Below, piece after piece: positions 1 through 6,799 of a DNA stretch of 37,702 nt. The position numbers and the translations under genes are program-made. Numbering within the stretch: the first letter of the stretch is position 1; each line of letters starts with the position of its first letter. The notes under the pieces were generated by a model that worked only from the letters and a program-made list of their open reading frames with translations, searched no databases and was not told the origin of the DNA. The DNA comes from an uncultured SAR86 cluster bacterium (GTDB lineage: Bacteria; Pseudomonadota; Gammaproteobacteria; Magnimaribacterales; D2472): NCBI GenBank assembly GCA_902635645.1, contig CACPON010000009.1:1-37702 (forward strand), in the 5' to 3' direction.

Positions 1-117
1 GTATTCTGCATGCTCGCCTCTCCAAACGGGCCCAGTACCAAATACTTTAGAATAATTATTTTCAGCCTCATCAATATCTGAAACAGCAACAATTAAATGG
101 TCTAGTTTTTCAATCAT
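1..117 (-). CDS. VOC/glyoxalase-fold protein, N-terminal 39 residues only
   Basis: An open frame runs from an ATG at 117 leftwards off the window edge, so only the N-terminus is visible. It begins MIEKLDHLIVAVSDIDEAEN, the usual opening of vicinal-oxygen-chelate proteins: a first beta strand carrying a metal-ligand His (H7) followed by the D-x-x-x-A helix. The specific reaction cannot be told from 39 residues; members include glyoxalase I-like enzymes, dioxygenases and resistance proteins. The frame is too short for an automatic call. The family assignment rests on this one motif. Confidence 0.6.
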   Translation of the reverse strand, partial: MIEKLDHLIVAVSDIDEAENNYSKVFGTGPVWRGEHAEY

Positions 118-127
118 TTTGGCAGAT

Positions 128-160
128 CTATAAGCTGCACATAAAAAATGCAGCTTATAG
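128..160. repeat. Perfect 12-bp inverted repeat (possible terminator)
   Basis: The arms CTATAAGCTGCA (128-139) and TGCAGCTTATAG (149-160) are perfectly complementary around a 9-nt loop. The repeat lies just after the stop of the secreted-protein gene ending at 177 and just before the start of the VOC gene at 117. In the minus-strand transcript the T-run is in the loop rather than after the stem, so it is not a textbook intrinsic terminator. It could stop or stabilise the upstream transcript or act as an operator for the VOC gene. Confidence 0.5.
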
Positions 161-176
161 GTTTATAGAATAGATA

Positions 177-599
177 TTATTTAACAGGATATATATCTAA
201 ATTAATATTGCCAGTCAGGACATCCATAGTGCCCTGAACATAATTGATGCCATCAGTCACACTATCCACTGACTTCATATTGAAAACGCTTCCGTCTCGT
301 GTCCATACACCCATTAAAATACCAGCTTGAAGCTGCCCATCAGGACTCATGCCCCTGCCATGTCCTTTCCAGGTACCTGAATTTGGAATATATGGATTTT
401 GTGTAAATGTGTAAGAAACATAAACCTTGCCATACTGTCCTACATCTGCTGCAGCACTTGATGCATTAACAGTTACTTCATTTTCACCAACAGTCATCGA
501 GTCAATTTTAAATTTGCCCTCAAAATGATTGCCGCTTACTTCAAATGCATGAGCTCCAACTGACAAGAATAAAGCTAAAGCAAAAAAATATTTTTTCAT
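177..599 (-). CDS. Secreted or periplasmic protein of unknown function
   Basis: This 140-residue protein starts with a clear Sec signal peptide: Lys-Lys, a hydrophobic core and a probable cleavage after Ala-His-Ala near residue 18. The mature part is about 120 residues, rich in Gly, Val, Thr and Ser, with no cysteine and no further hydrophobic helix. It looks like a small beta-rich extracytoplasmic domain. A purine-rich ribosome site (GGGAGAAG) lies just before the ATG at 599. I do not recognise the family. It is flanked by spacers of about 60 and 110 nt and is probably monocistronic. Confidence 0.75.
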   Translation of the reverse strand: MKKYFFALALFLSVGAHAFEVSGNHFEGKFKIDSMTVGENEVTVNASSAAADVGQYGKVYVSYTFTQNPYIPNSGTWKGHGRGMSPDGQLQAGILMGVWTRDGSVFNMKSVDSVTDGINYVQGTMDVLTGNINLDIYPVK

Positions 600-711
600 T
601 TTCTTCTCCCAAGAATTTGTTTAAATTAAATTATATAGGGCAAAAAAAATATATGTGTTTTTGTAAGAAGAATTATCTACAAATAATATAACTATTTTGT
701 TTTAAATATTT

Positions 712-1050
712 TTAATCTTCTTCTTTATTTTCTTTATTAATTTCGATTTTTATTTGAACATCTACATCTTCTAAAGCTTCTATGGCTTCTTCTAAACCTT
801 CTTCTAAGCCATCCAAGACTTCTGAGCTCACACCCTCTAAATCTAAGTCTTTAATAATATCCATGTTTTGTAAAACATCTATACCATGAATATCTTTTAC
901 ATCAGGCAGGTCGCCTTCTTTAAAATCTGACTTTATAATCATATGTTTTTTCATAGTCTTTTCTTTTGTTGGTTTGACATAATCATCAAAAAGAATAGCG
1001 CCCCCAATTAAAGATCCTAAAATTAAAGCTTGTATATATTTCTCGTTCAT
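712..1050 (-). CDS. Small acidic membrane-anchored protein, unknown
   Basis: This 112-residue protein has one N-terminal hydrophobic segment (about residues 6-22) containing a GxxxGG stretch, then a short basic linker. A strongly acidic tail follows, with a Glu/Asp-rich region (about residues 74-112) that could form an amphipathic helix. The segment could be an uncleaved signal anchor. The ribosome site AAGGAGAT upstream of the ATG at 1050 is strong, supporting real expression. No catalytic motif or known family is apparent. The repeated ME/KK and E-rich runs make homology hard to judge. Confidence 0.65.
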   Translation of the reverse strand: MNEKYIQALILGSLIGGAILFDDYVKPTKEKTMKKHMIIKSDFKEGDLPDVKDIHGIDVLQNMDIIKDLDLEGVSSEVLDGLEEGLEEAIEALEDVDVQIKIEINKENKEED

Positions 1051-1112
1051 AATTTCTTATCTCCTTCTTAAATTACTAGACAACGAAGACACAAAGAAGT
1101 TCCTAATATCTG

Positions 1113-2084
1113 CTAAAGATTATTTAAACTTTTAACTAATTCCCGATTTTCAAATTCTTTTAAGCAATCTAATGACTTAAGATTGTCCTCTAATTGCTTG
1201 ATGTTTGATGCGCCTAGAATTACCGTTGAAACATTTTTATTTAACAGGCACCAAGCTATGGCAAGTTTTACAGGATCTAAATCATGGTCTTTAGCAATAC
1301 CAATATATTTAGAAACCTTTTGCATTCTTTCTTGACCTCTATCTGATTCAATCATATGTCTTCTTAGCCATTCATAGCCTTTAAGTGAGGCTCTCGAACC
1401 TTCCGGCACACCCTCTAAATACTTTCCGGTTAAAGCACCTGATGCAAGAGGAGACCAAGTTGTTGTCCCCATTTTATATTTCTCAAAAATAGTTTTATAT
1501 TCAACTTCGAATCTTTCCCGATCCAATAAATTGTACTGAGGCTGCTCCATTGTTGGGGGCGTGAGATTGTTTCCTATTGCAAATTCATAGGCATAGTTAA
1601 TCTCTTCTGCTGTCCATTCAGATGTTCCCCAGTATAAAATTTTTCCTTGAGTTATTAAGTTGTGCATAGCCCAAACAGTTTCTTCAATTGGGGTATCGGG
1701 GTCTGCTCTGTGGCAAAAATATAAATCTAAATAATCAACCTGAAGTCTTTTAAGAGCCTGGTTGCATGCTTCTGTTACATGTTTTCTACTTAAGCCCATT
1801 TGGGTTGGAAGTGGGTTTTCATGAGCTCCAAAGAAAACTTTTGAACTTACACAATAAGAGTCTCTTGGTCTATCAAGGCTTTTAAGAGCCTCTCCCATTA
1901 CAATTTCTGACATGCCTCTTTCATAACCTTCTGCATTGTCAAAAAAATTAACTCCAGCATCTAAGCACATTCCAAACATTCTTTCTGCAAGCTTAGAATC
2001 TACTTGCTTGTGAAAAGTTACCCAAGAACCAAATGAAAGAGCAGAAACTTTTAGGCCTGACTTTCCAAGATTTCTATATTGCAT
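1113..2084 (-). CDS. Aldo/keto reductase (Kv-beta-like group)
   Basis: This 323-residue protein is a full-length NADPH-dependent aldo/keto reductase. The opening LGKSGLKVSALSFGSW and the catalytic tetrad are visible: D49, Y54 (in FFDNAEGY), K82 and H125 (in LYFCHRADPDTP). The C-terminal cofactor segment reads VILGASNIKQLEDNL. The length and the WSPLASGALTGKY motif place it near the potassium-channel beta-subunit/YghZ branch rather than the aldose reductases. The substrate is unknown; carbonyl detoxification is typical of the group. It starts 8 nt after the stop of the upstream methyltransferase-like gene, so the two are probably cotranscribed. Confidence 0.92.
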   Translation of the reverse strand: MQYRNLGKSGLKVSALSFGSWVTFHKQVDSKLAERMFGMCLDAGVNFFDNAEGYERGMSEIVMGEALKSLDRPRDSYCVSSKVFFGAHENPLPTQMGLSRKHVTEACNQALKRLQVDYLDLYFCHRADPDTPIEETVWAMHNLITQGKILYWGTSEWTAEEINYAYEFAIGNNLTPPTMEQPQYNLLDRERFEVEYKTIFEKYKMGTTTWSPLASGALTGKYLEGVPEGSRASLKGYEWLRRHMIESDRGQERMQKVSKYIGIAKDHDLDPVKLAIAWCLLNKNVSTVILGASNIKQLEDNLKSLDCLKEFENRELVKSLNNL

Positions 2085-2092
2085 ATCAATAC

Positions 2093-2875
2093 CTATGGCT
2101 TTTTAAATAAAAGGGTCATTCTGTCACTTTCACCTATTGATAAATATTTGTTCCTATCAACATCTTTAAGTCTAAGGTTTGGGGGCAATGTCCAGACACC
2201 TCTTGGATGATCTTTGGTATCTTTTGGGTTAGCATTTATTTCTGATTTTGCTACAAGGACAAATCCATGTTTTTTAGCAATCGTAATCGCATGCTCTTCA
2301 GTAACATAGCCACTTTTTTTCATATCATCTATAGATGTTCCTGGATCAGCTCTATGCTCTACAACTCCAAAAACACCCCCGGGCTTTAGGGCCTTGAAAC
2401 TATTAGCAAATATAGAATCCATTTGTGGGCCTAACCAATTATGAAGGTTTCTAAAAGTTATAACTGCGTCTACAGAATTTTCTTTAGCAAGATTTGAGCT
2501 TAAGTCTACTATTTCAACATTTGAATACATTGGACTAGATGCTATTTTCTTTTCAAAGTTTGCTCTACCTCTTTTGAAATAGCCAACCTCAGAATCTTTA
2601 TCAAAATGTGCAGCAATCAATATTCCTGGTTCGTGCAGATAATTGGCTAAAATTTCTGTATACCAGCCTCCTCCAGGAGATAGCTCTACAACCCTCATAT
2701 CAGGCTTTATTTGAAAAAAAGTTAATGTTTCTTCAGGATTCCTAAATTCATCACGTAAAACATTTTTGGGGCTTCTGTCCTCGCTTTGAATTGCAGCCAC
2801 AAGATCATGAGCTGAACTAAAAGACGAAAAAGAAAATAAAAAACTTAAAGACAACAAACTTATTAATTTACTCAT
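2093..2875 (-). CDS. Exported methyltransferase-like protein
   Basis: This 260-residue protein has a Ser/Phe/Leu-rich signal peptide (about residues 1-22) followed by a Rossmann-type methyltransferase domain. Motif I is ELSPGGGWYTEIL near residue 65, and VDAVITFRNLHNW corresponds to motif IV. It resembles the group of predicted bacterial methyltransferases with signal sequences, whose role is unknown. Presence of a SAM-binding fold outside the cytoplasm is puzzling because SAM is not known to be abundant there, so catalytic activity should not be assumed. It is upstream of and close to the aldo/keto reductase gene. Confidence 0.8.
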   Translation of the reverse strand: MSKLISLLSLSFLFSFSSFSSAHDLVAAIQSEDRSPKNVLRDEFRNPEETLTFFQIKPDMRVVELSPGGGWYTEILANYLHEPGILIAAHFDKDSEVGYFKRGRANFEKKIASSPMYSNVEIVDLSSNLAKENSVDAVITFRNLHNWLGPQMDSIFANSFKALKPGGVFGVVEHRADPGTSIDDMKKSGYVTEEHAITIAKKHGFVLVAKSEINANPKDTKDHPRGVWTLPPNLRLKDVDRNKYLSIGESDRMTLLFKKP

Positions 2876-2980
2876 TCTTTAATTCTAAACTTAATTTAGA
2901 ATTTTTGAAAAATAATTCATTGTAACCTTTACTTCTCATAAAAAAGATGATAAGTTTGCGTTACATTTTTGGAGAAATAT

Positions 2981-3199
2981 ATGATAAGTCAAAAAAATAA
3001 CTTAGTTATGAATTTGGGTTTGGGAATAACTTTTGTTGGCATTGCTTTGTATGACTCATTGGGATTGATATTTACAGGCATGGGATTGATATTTGTTGGA
3101 TTTGGTTTAACTTTCATATATTTTGGCTACAGGCAATTGAATGAAGTTGAGATAATTAACAGAACTGTTGAAAGCTTCGAAAAAAATAGGAGAAAGTAA
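2981..3199 (+). CDS. Small two-helix membrane protein
   Basis: The protein is 72 residues from the ATG at 2981. An in-frame TTG at 2969 would add four residues, but GGAG at 2971-2974 sits correctly spaced for the ATG, so I use the ATG. Two glycine-rich hydrophobic stretches (about residues 10-27 and 29-48) are followed by a charged tail. The stop overlaps the next start as TAATG, so translation is probably coupled. No function is known. It heads an operon with another membrane protein, an XRE regulator and a glycine-zipper peptide. Confidence 0.7.
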   Translation: MISQKNNLVMNLGLGITFVGIALYDSLGLIFTGMGLIFVGFGLTFIYFGYRQLNEVEIINRTVESFEKNRRK

Positions 3200-3594
3200 T
3201 GAGTCCAGAAATAGTAATACCATCATTGGGAATAATGACAGGAATAATAGTACCGCTTGCAGTTTTTGTTTGGTTGTATTTAGAAAGCAAAGATAAGAAT
3301 AAAACAATTTTAGAGATATCTAAAAACATAGATGATCCATCAAAGCTTGAAGATTTGGTAGGCTTGCTTGATGAAAGAAAAAAACAACCGATAGACTATA
3401 GAAGAAGTGGCGTTGTAACATTATTTGTTGGGATTGGTCTTTTCCTTTTTGGTGTGTTCTTTTTGGGTAACATCTTAAAGGGTGTTGGAGCTTTAGTTGG
3501 CACTATAGGCATTGGTCAAATTATTGCTGGCTACCTCTATCCTAATACAAGTGAAGAATTAACAAGCGCCGTTGAAGATTTTGAAAAGAAATAG
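3199..3594 (+). CDS. Membrane protein with cytoplasmic linker, DUF6249-like
   Basis: This 131-residue protein has an N-terminal membrane helix (about residues 8-27), a charged linker of about 45 residues and two closely spaced glycine-rich helices (about residues 72-112). A short acidic tail follows. The layout and the helix-KDKNKTILEISKN transition resemble DUF6249-type proteins, which often sit beside small XRE regulators. That resemblance is from memory and uncertain. The start overlaps the previous stop by one base, and the regulator gene begins 2 nt after its stop. Confidence 0.65.
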   Translation: MSPEIVIPSLGIMTGIIVPLAVFVWLYLESKDKNKTILEISKNIDDPSKLEDLVGLLDERKKQPIDYRRSGVVTLFVGIGLFLFGVFFLGNILKGVGALVGTIGIGQIIAGYLYPNTSEELTSAVEDFEKK

Positions 3595-3596
3595 TT

Positions 3597-3809
3597 TTGG
3601 GAAAAAATCACAAAAAACTTATTAATAATCTTGAGCAGCTGAGAAAAAAAGCTGGATTAACTCAAAGTGATTTATCTGAGAGCGCAGAGGTTTCAAGAAA
3701 AAGTATCAATGCCATAGAAAATGGAATCTATGTACCCTCCACTGTTCTTGCATTAAAGATTGCAAAAACCTTAAAGTGCAAAGTAGAAGACATTTTTAAA
3801 TTACCATAA
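3597..3809 (+). CDS. Small XRE/Cro-type transcriptional regulator
   Basis: This 70-residue protein is essentially one helix-turn-helix domain: LRKKAGLTQSDLSESAEVSR forms the first helices, then KSINAIENGIYVPS and a C-terminal dimer helix ending in VEDIFKLP. It belongs to the compact Cro/CI-like regulators commonly coupled to small membrane proteins. The start is a TTG at 3597, two bases after the previous stop; no in-frame ATG lies early enough to keep the domain intact. It probably represses its own operon, perhaps under control of the adjacent membrane proteins. That regulatory link is inference from context. Confidence 0.85.
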   Translation: MGKNHKKLINNLEQLRKKAGLTQSDLSESAEVSRKSINAIENGIYVPSTVLALKIAKTLKCKVEDIFKLP

Positions 3810-3831
3810 GGTTTAATATTAAGAGGGTAAC

Positions 3832-3981
3832 ATGAAATTTATTAATAAAAATTCAGGTAACTGGATTGGTATTGGCGTTGCTCTTGGCGCTGTCTTTTTT
3901 GCTTTGACTAGAGAGCCTGTCTGGATAGCGGTCGGAGTAGCTATTGGTGCTGCAATTGATTGGACTTATAGAAAAAAATAA
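3832..3981 (+). CDS. 49-aa glycine-zipper membrane peptide
   Basis: This short frame encodes 49 residues with two glycine-rich hydrophobic segments, WIGIGVALGAVFFAL (residues 11-25) and WIAVGVAIGAAIDW (31-44), and a basic C-terminus. The GxGxxxG spacing is a glycine zipper, suited to tight helix packing or oligomerisation. An AAGAGG ribosome site lies 5-6 nt before the ATG. It follows the XRE regulator by 22 nt and is probably the last gene of the operon. Similar peptides often accompany small XRE regulators; a function is not established. Confidence 0.72.
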   Translation: MKFINKNSGNWIGIGVALGAVFFALTREPVWIAVGVAIGAAIDWTYRKK

Positions 3982-3992
3982 TCGATACCCAT

Positions 3993-4754
3993 TTATGCTG
4001 AGCAGACCGGAAGCAGATTTGGCAGCTGGTAATTATGTTTTTCTGAATCTGAGATATCTTGCATATCGATAGTTAAATTAAATTTTTCATCAAATGAGCC
4101 TGGCTCATAAACGGTTACTTCAGAAAAAACTTCCCTATAGCGATCAAAATAGTCTATTCCAGTCTCGCGTATTATTCTTTTATTTAGCGGTCTTTCTTCA
4201 AAATCAATAGTTTTATCATGGAGCATAGGGACAGGTAAAAATGCTAGGCCTCCTGGCCTAAGTACTCTTTTTATTTCTTGTATGGCTTGCCTATCATCTT
4301 TTACATACTCTAAAACATGTGAGGCAAAAACCAGATCAAAAGAATTATCAGGATAAGGTATGCTTTGAATATCAAACTGCTGATCTACATCCTCCCGATA
4401 TAAATCAGAAGAAATATAGCTCTTATATTTTTCTTTAAAAATCTTTCTTAAAAAGTTTTCAGGAGAAACGTGAAGGACATCTGTTTCAGATGCTTTTTTA
4501 GCATCATATATTTGATTAACCACCAACATTGCCATTCGCGCCCTTTCAAGCTCACCACATTTTGGGCATTTGGCTCTAAGGCGATTGTTCTTATCCATAA
4601 AAGGTCCGTGATAACCACAGATTGGACAATCATATTTATGTTTGGATTTATGATTTAGTAATTTAAATATTGGGGCTCGAAGGCCTTTAAGAAAATACTC
4701 TACTTCCTTAAACTTGCCTTTATTGTATCCGTCGTCTTTTCTTTTTTTACCCAT
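3993..4754 (-). CDS. Zinc-ribbon SAM-dependent methyltransferase
   Basis: This 253-residue protein combines an N-terminal zinc ribbon (C43-x2-C46 and C63-x2-C66) with a class I methyltransferase domain of the Methyltransf_11 type. The SAM fold shows DVLHVSPE as an atypical motif I, IPYPDNSFDLVFASHVLEYV around residues 132-151 and IKRVLRPGGLAFLPVP. The basic N-terminus (first 40 residues) is unassigned. Enzymes of this architecture are often found with cell-surface polysaccharide genes, but nothing here shows the substrate. It converges on the plus-strand operon ending at 3981, with an 11-nt spacer. Confidence 0.85.
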   Translation of the reverse strand: MGKKRKDDGYNKGKFKEVEYFLKGLRAPIFKLLNHKSKHKYDCPICGYHGPFMDKNNRLRAKCPKCGELERARMAMLVVNQIYDAKKASETDVLHVSPENFLRKIFKEKYKSYISSDLYREDVDQQFDIQSIPYPDNSFDLVFASHVLEYVKDDRQAIQEIKRVLRPGGLAFLPVPMLHDKTIDFEERPLNKRIIRETGIDYFDRYREVFSEVTVYEPGSFDEKFNLTIDMQDISDSEKHNYQLPNLLPVCSA

Positions 4755-4823
4755 GGAAGATTTGAGTTTTATATAGAACTATAAAACTTTTTAATTTTGA
4801 AAAAAGATTTTAATTTCTACTGT

Positions 4824-4946
4824 TTATTTGGCGCAACAAGTGCACTCGCAGCAACTACAACAATCACACATAACCTGAGTATAAACCATATCTTTGGCAA
4901 TCGCACATCTCAAAAATGCTTTCAGTTTAATAAGTTTTATATCCAT
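4824..4946 (-). CDS. 40-aa cysteine-rich peptide, possible metal binder
   Basis: This frame overlaps the 3' end of the cupin gene by 10 nt. It starts at ATG 4946 and encodes 40 residues. The N-terminal part is helical-looking and basic (MDIKLIKLKAFLRC). The last 14 residues are CDCCSCCECTCCAK, with eight cysteines; a ninth is at residue 14. Such density resembles metallothionein-like or metal-chelating peptides and is hard to explain by chance in AT-rich DNA. The ribosome site is weak, so translation may be coupled to the cupin gene. The peptide is inferred from sequence only. Confidence 0.5.
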   Translation of the reverse strand: MDIKLIKLKAFLRCAIAKDMVYTQVMCDCCSCCECTCCAK

Positions 4947-5296
4947 TGATTATCATCTGATGTTAAATCACTAACGATATCGCCAGTGTTTCGAACTCCT
5001 TTGGGTTCTATGAGCATAATCTTTGCTTCTTCATCTGCATACGGTCTGTGTTTTTTTCCCTTAGGCACAACAATCATCTCTCCCTCAGAAAGCTCAACAG
5101 TCTCATCTTCAAACTCAATATAGATTTTTCCTTCAATCACAATAAAAGTTTCGTCAGTGTCTTCATGGCTGTGCCATATAAAATCATTATTTACTTTTGC
5201 TAACTTAAATTGATAGTCGTTCATTTCAGCTACTACCTTTGGAGACCAATGCTCAGTAATTTTTTTATATTTCGAAGCCAGATTAATCTTTTTCAT
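4937..5296 (-). CDS. Cupin-domain protein
   Basis: This 119-residue single-domain cupin has both metal-site motifs. Motif 1 supplies H42, H44 and E49 (WHSHEDTDETFIVIEG), and motif 2 supplies H83 (GEMIVVPKGKKHRP). All four ligands expected for a 3-His-1-Glu site are present. The reaction is unknown; stand-alone cupins include dioxygenases, isomerases and sensors. Its ATG overlaps the stop of the VOC gene (TGATG), so the two are translationally coupled. The shared operon with VOC and DoxX proteins suggests a role in handling a small reactive or redox-active compound. Confidence 0.88.
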   Translation of the reverse strand: MKKINLASKYKKITEHWSPKVVAEMNDYQFKLAKVNNDFIWHSHEDTDETFIVIEGKIYIEFEDETVELSEGEMIVVPKGKKHRPYADEEAKIMLIEPKGVRNTGDIVSDLTSDDNQWI

Positions 5297-5709
5297 CAGT
5301 CTTTTTTGAAAATATCTTTATCGTTTTTAAATGATTTAAATTCTAGGGCATTGCCAAAAGGATCTTTGAAGAACATTGTCTTTTGTTCTCCAGGCAATCC
5401 TTCGAATCTAAGGTAAGGTTCAATGATAAATTGAATGTCGTTTTCTTTGAGTGTATTTGAAAAATTATCAAACTCATCCCATCCCAGCAAAATTCCAAAA
5501 TGAGGAACTGGCACATCTTTACCATCAACTTCATTAGTAAAGCTATTTGATTCACCAATGTGGCAAACCAATTGATGACCAAAAAAATTATAATCCACCC
5601 AGTGATCATCAGATCTGCCCTCTGCAAATCCTAGCTTGGAGCCATAAAATTCCTTAGCTGTTTCAATGTCATCAACGGGAATTGCTAAATGGAAAGGCCT
5701 TAGATTCAT
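5296..5709 (-). CDS. VOC/glyoxalase-like dioxygenase-fold protein
   Basis: This 137-residue VOC-superfamily protein opens with FHLAIPVDDIETAKEFYGSK, giving the first metal ligand H7. It shows FGHQLVCHI and PHFGILLGWDEF in the middle and ends with MFFKDPFGNALEFKSF, the typical last strand with its metal-ligand Glu. It resembles the extradiol dioxygenase-like group often annotated as glyoxalase/bleomycin-resistance proteins. The substrate cannot be told. It lies 6 nt after the DoxX gene and overlaps the cupin start by one base. Confidence 0.88.
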   Translation of the reverse strand: MNLRPFHLAIPVDDIETAKEFYGSKLGFAEGRSDDHWVDYNFFGHQLVCHIGESNSFTNEVDGKDVPVPHFGILLGWDEFDNFSNTLKENDIQFIIEPYLRFEGLPGEQKTMFFKDPFGNALEFKSFKNDKDIFKKD

Positions 5710-5715
5710 ATACTA

Positions 5716-6105
5716 TTACTCCGATTTATCAGGCTGTTCCATATTAACAGCCGCTAAAAGCAAAAGGCCTGCAAAAATACCTAAGTTTTTATAAAAGTTT
5801 TGTAGCTCACGATCAGGATTAACACCTTCATAGGTGTTCCAGAAGTCATGTAAGTTAAAATTAATTAATAAGGTCATCACAGCAAATCCAAGCGCACATA
5901 TCACAACATGCCTGTTTAATAATAAACTGATGCTCCCAACCACCTGCGCTATGCCAGCAATTGTTAATAAAGCTGGAATCATTTTCATGTTATGGGCCCC
6001 CATTAATGCAACACTTGTATTCCATGACAGAAATTTACTTATTCCTGGTATTAAAAAGTAAAGTGCAAGAAATATTCTTCCAACATGCATTAATATTAAT
6101 TTCAT
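5716..6105 (-). CDS. DoxX-family membrane protein
   Basis: This 129-residue protein has four predicted membrane helices (about residues 5-20, 43-60, 67-84 and 105-120). The early motif RIFLALYFLIPGISKFLSW is the hallmark of DoxX/DoxD-like proteins. Family members are linked to thiosulfate oxidation or redox stress, but most are uncharacterised. It lies 7 nt after the 95-aa membrane protein gene and 6 nt before the VOC gene, so a five-gene minus-strand operon running from 6400 to 4824 is likely. Confidence 0.85.
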   Translation of the reverse strand: MKLILMHVGRIFLALYFLIPGISKFLSWNTSVALMGAHNMKMIPALLTIAGIAQVVGSISLLLNRHVVICALGFAVMTLLINFNLHDFWNTYEGVNPDRELQNFYKNLGIFAGLLLLAAVNMEQPDKSE

Positions 6106-6112
6106 ATGCTTA

Positions 6113-6400
6113 TTATGTTATCAACTTGGGTATTATTCCTAGTTGAGCAAAAATACCAAAGATAATTAGCAATATAATGCTGGAGATTATTTTAAGATTC
6201 TTCTTTTGAATCCATTCAAACAAGTTGTCTATTAATTTCCTTATCCATATGTCTGCTTTGTCCACCCATTTAATAGCTTTTCTTGTCCATGTATCAGTCA
6301 CATCAATCAATGTAAGAAAAATTACTGCAATAACAAGCCATACAAAACCATTAAGTATCATGTCTATAATCCAACCTACTGCGATCCAGTTTATTTCCAT
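6113..6400 (-). CDS. Small membrane protein, unknown
   Basis: This 95-residue protein has an N-terminal hydrophobic helix (about residues 6-32), a charged amphipathic middle (TRKAIKWVDKADIWIRKLID) and a C-terminal hydrophobic helix (about residues 70-92). I do not recognise it. Its ATG is 6 nt beyond the outermost glmS-tail-like repeat (6407-6424), so it may be the first chromosomal gene beyond the cassette array, or an older cassette. It starts the DoxX/VOC/cupin gene series. Confidence 0.6.
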   Translation of the reverse strand: MEINWIAVGWIIDMILNGFVWLVIAVIFLTLIDVTDTWTRKAIKWVDKADIWIRKLIDNLFEWIQKKNLKIISSIILLIIFGIFAQLGIIPKLIT

Positions 6401-6406
6401 TATGAT

Positions 6407-6424
6407 TAATTCAACATTAACTGA
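6407..6424 (-). repeat. glmS-tail-like repeat E
   Basis: The minus strand reads TCAGTTAATGTTGAATTA, coding SVNVEL in the glmS frame. It lacks the stop and is the most degenerate copy in coding terms, yet at nucleotide level it is closest to the resident glmS end (TCAGTCACTGTTGAATGA, 14/18). Beside it, 6425-6441 matches 8132-8148 next to copy A at 15 of 17 positions. Confidence 0.5.
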
Positions 6425-6466
6425 GTGTTCTTATCCCGCCCTAATTTGTTATGAGATAATATTATC

Positions 6467-6778
6467 ATGTCGTCAGCAACAATAATCGTTACCTTTAAAG
6501 TTATCAATGGCAAAGAAGGTTTAGTTAAACAACTTCTAGAAAACACTCTCAACGAAACCAGGGGTTTTGATGGTTGTTTGTCATTAGAAGTATTCTATGA
6601 GAAGAAAACTAACTCATATCTAGCAATAGAAAAATGGGAATCAGTATCACACTACAACAGATATCTAGAGTGGAGAATACAGACAGGAATTGAAAAAGTC
6701 TTAAATCCTTTACTTGATGGTGGTTGGAAAAATGTTCTGGACAATATTAAAAAGTTTGAGGGTCCTGAGCAGGTTTAA
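6467..6778 (+). CDS. ABM-domain monooxygenase-like protein
   Basis: This 103-residue protein matches the antibiotic biosynthesis monooxygenase (ABM/YgiN) fold, a dimeric ferredoxin-like barrel. It begins ATIIVTFKVINGKEGLVKQL, has a central GFDGCLSLEVFYEKKTNSYL and the typical strand AIEKWESVSHYNRYLE. Family members oxidise quinols or polyketides without a cofactor, or degrade haem; the substrate here is unknown. It is the only gene of the array on the plus strand. Its stop codon (6776-6778) directly abuts repeat D, and repeat E lies 43 nt before its start. Confidence 0.88.
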   Translation: MSSATIIVTFKVINGKEGLVKQLLENTLNETRGFDGCLSLEVFYEKKTNSYLAIEKWESVSHYNRYLEWRIQTGIEKVLNPLLDGGWKNVLDNIKKFEGPEQV

Positions 6779-6796
6779 TTACTCCACCGTGGTGGA
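6779..6796 (-). repeat. glmS-tail-like repeat D
   Basis: The minus strand reads TCCACCACGGTGGAGTAA, coding S-T-T-V-E-stop in the glmS frame. It differs from repeat B by three bases near the left end. It contains a 6-bp palindrome (TCCACC-GT-GGTGGA on the plus strand). The ABM stop codon ends one base before it. Confidence 0.55.
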
Positions 6797-6799
6797 TTT

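Noticed and set aside
2969-2980. TTG start adding four residues to the first small membrane protein
   Set aside because: GGAG at 2971-2974 lies inside that extension and is spaced for the ATG at 2981.
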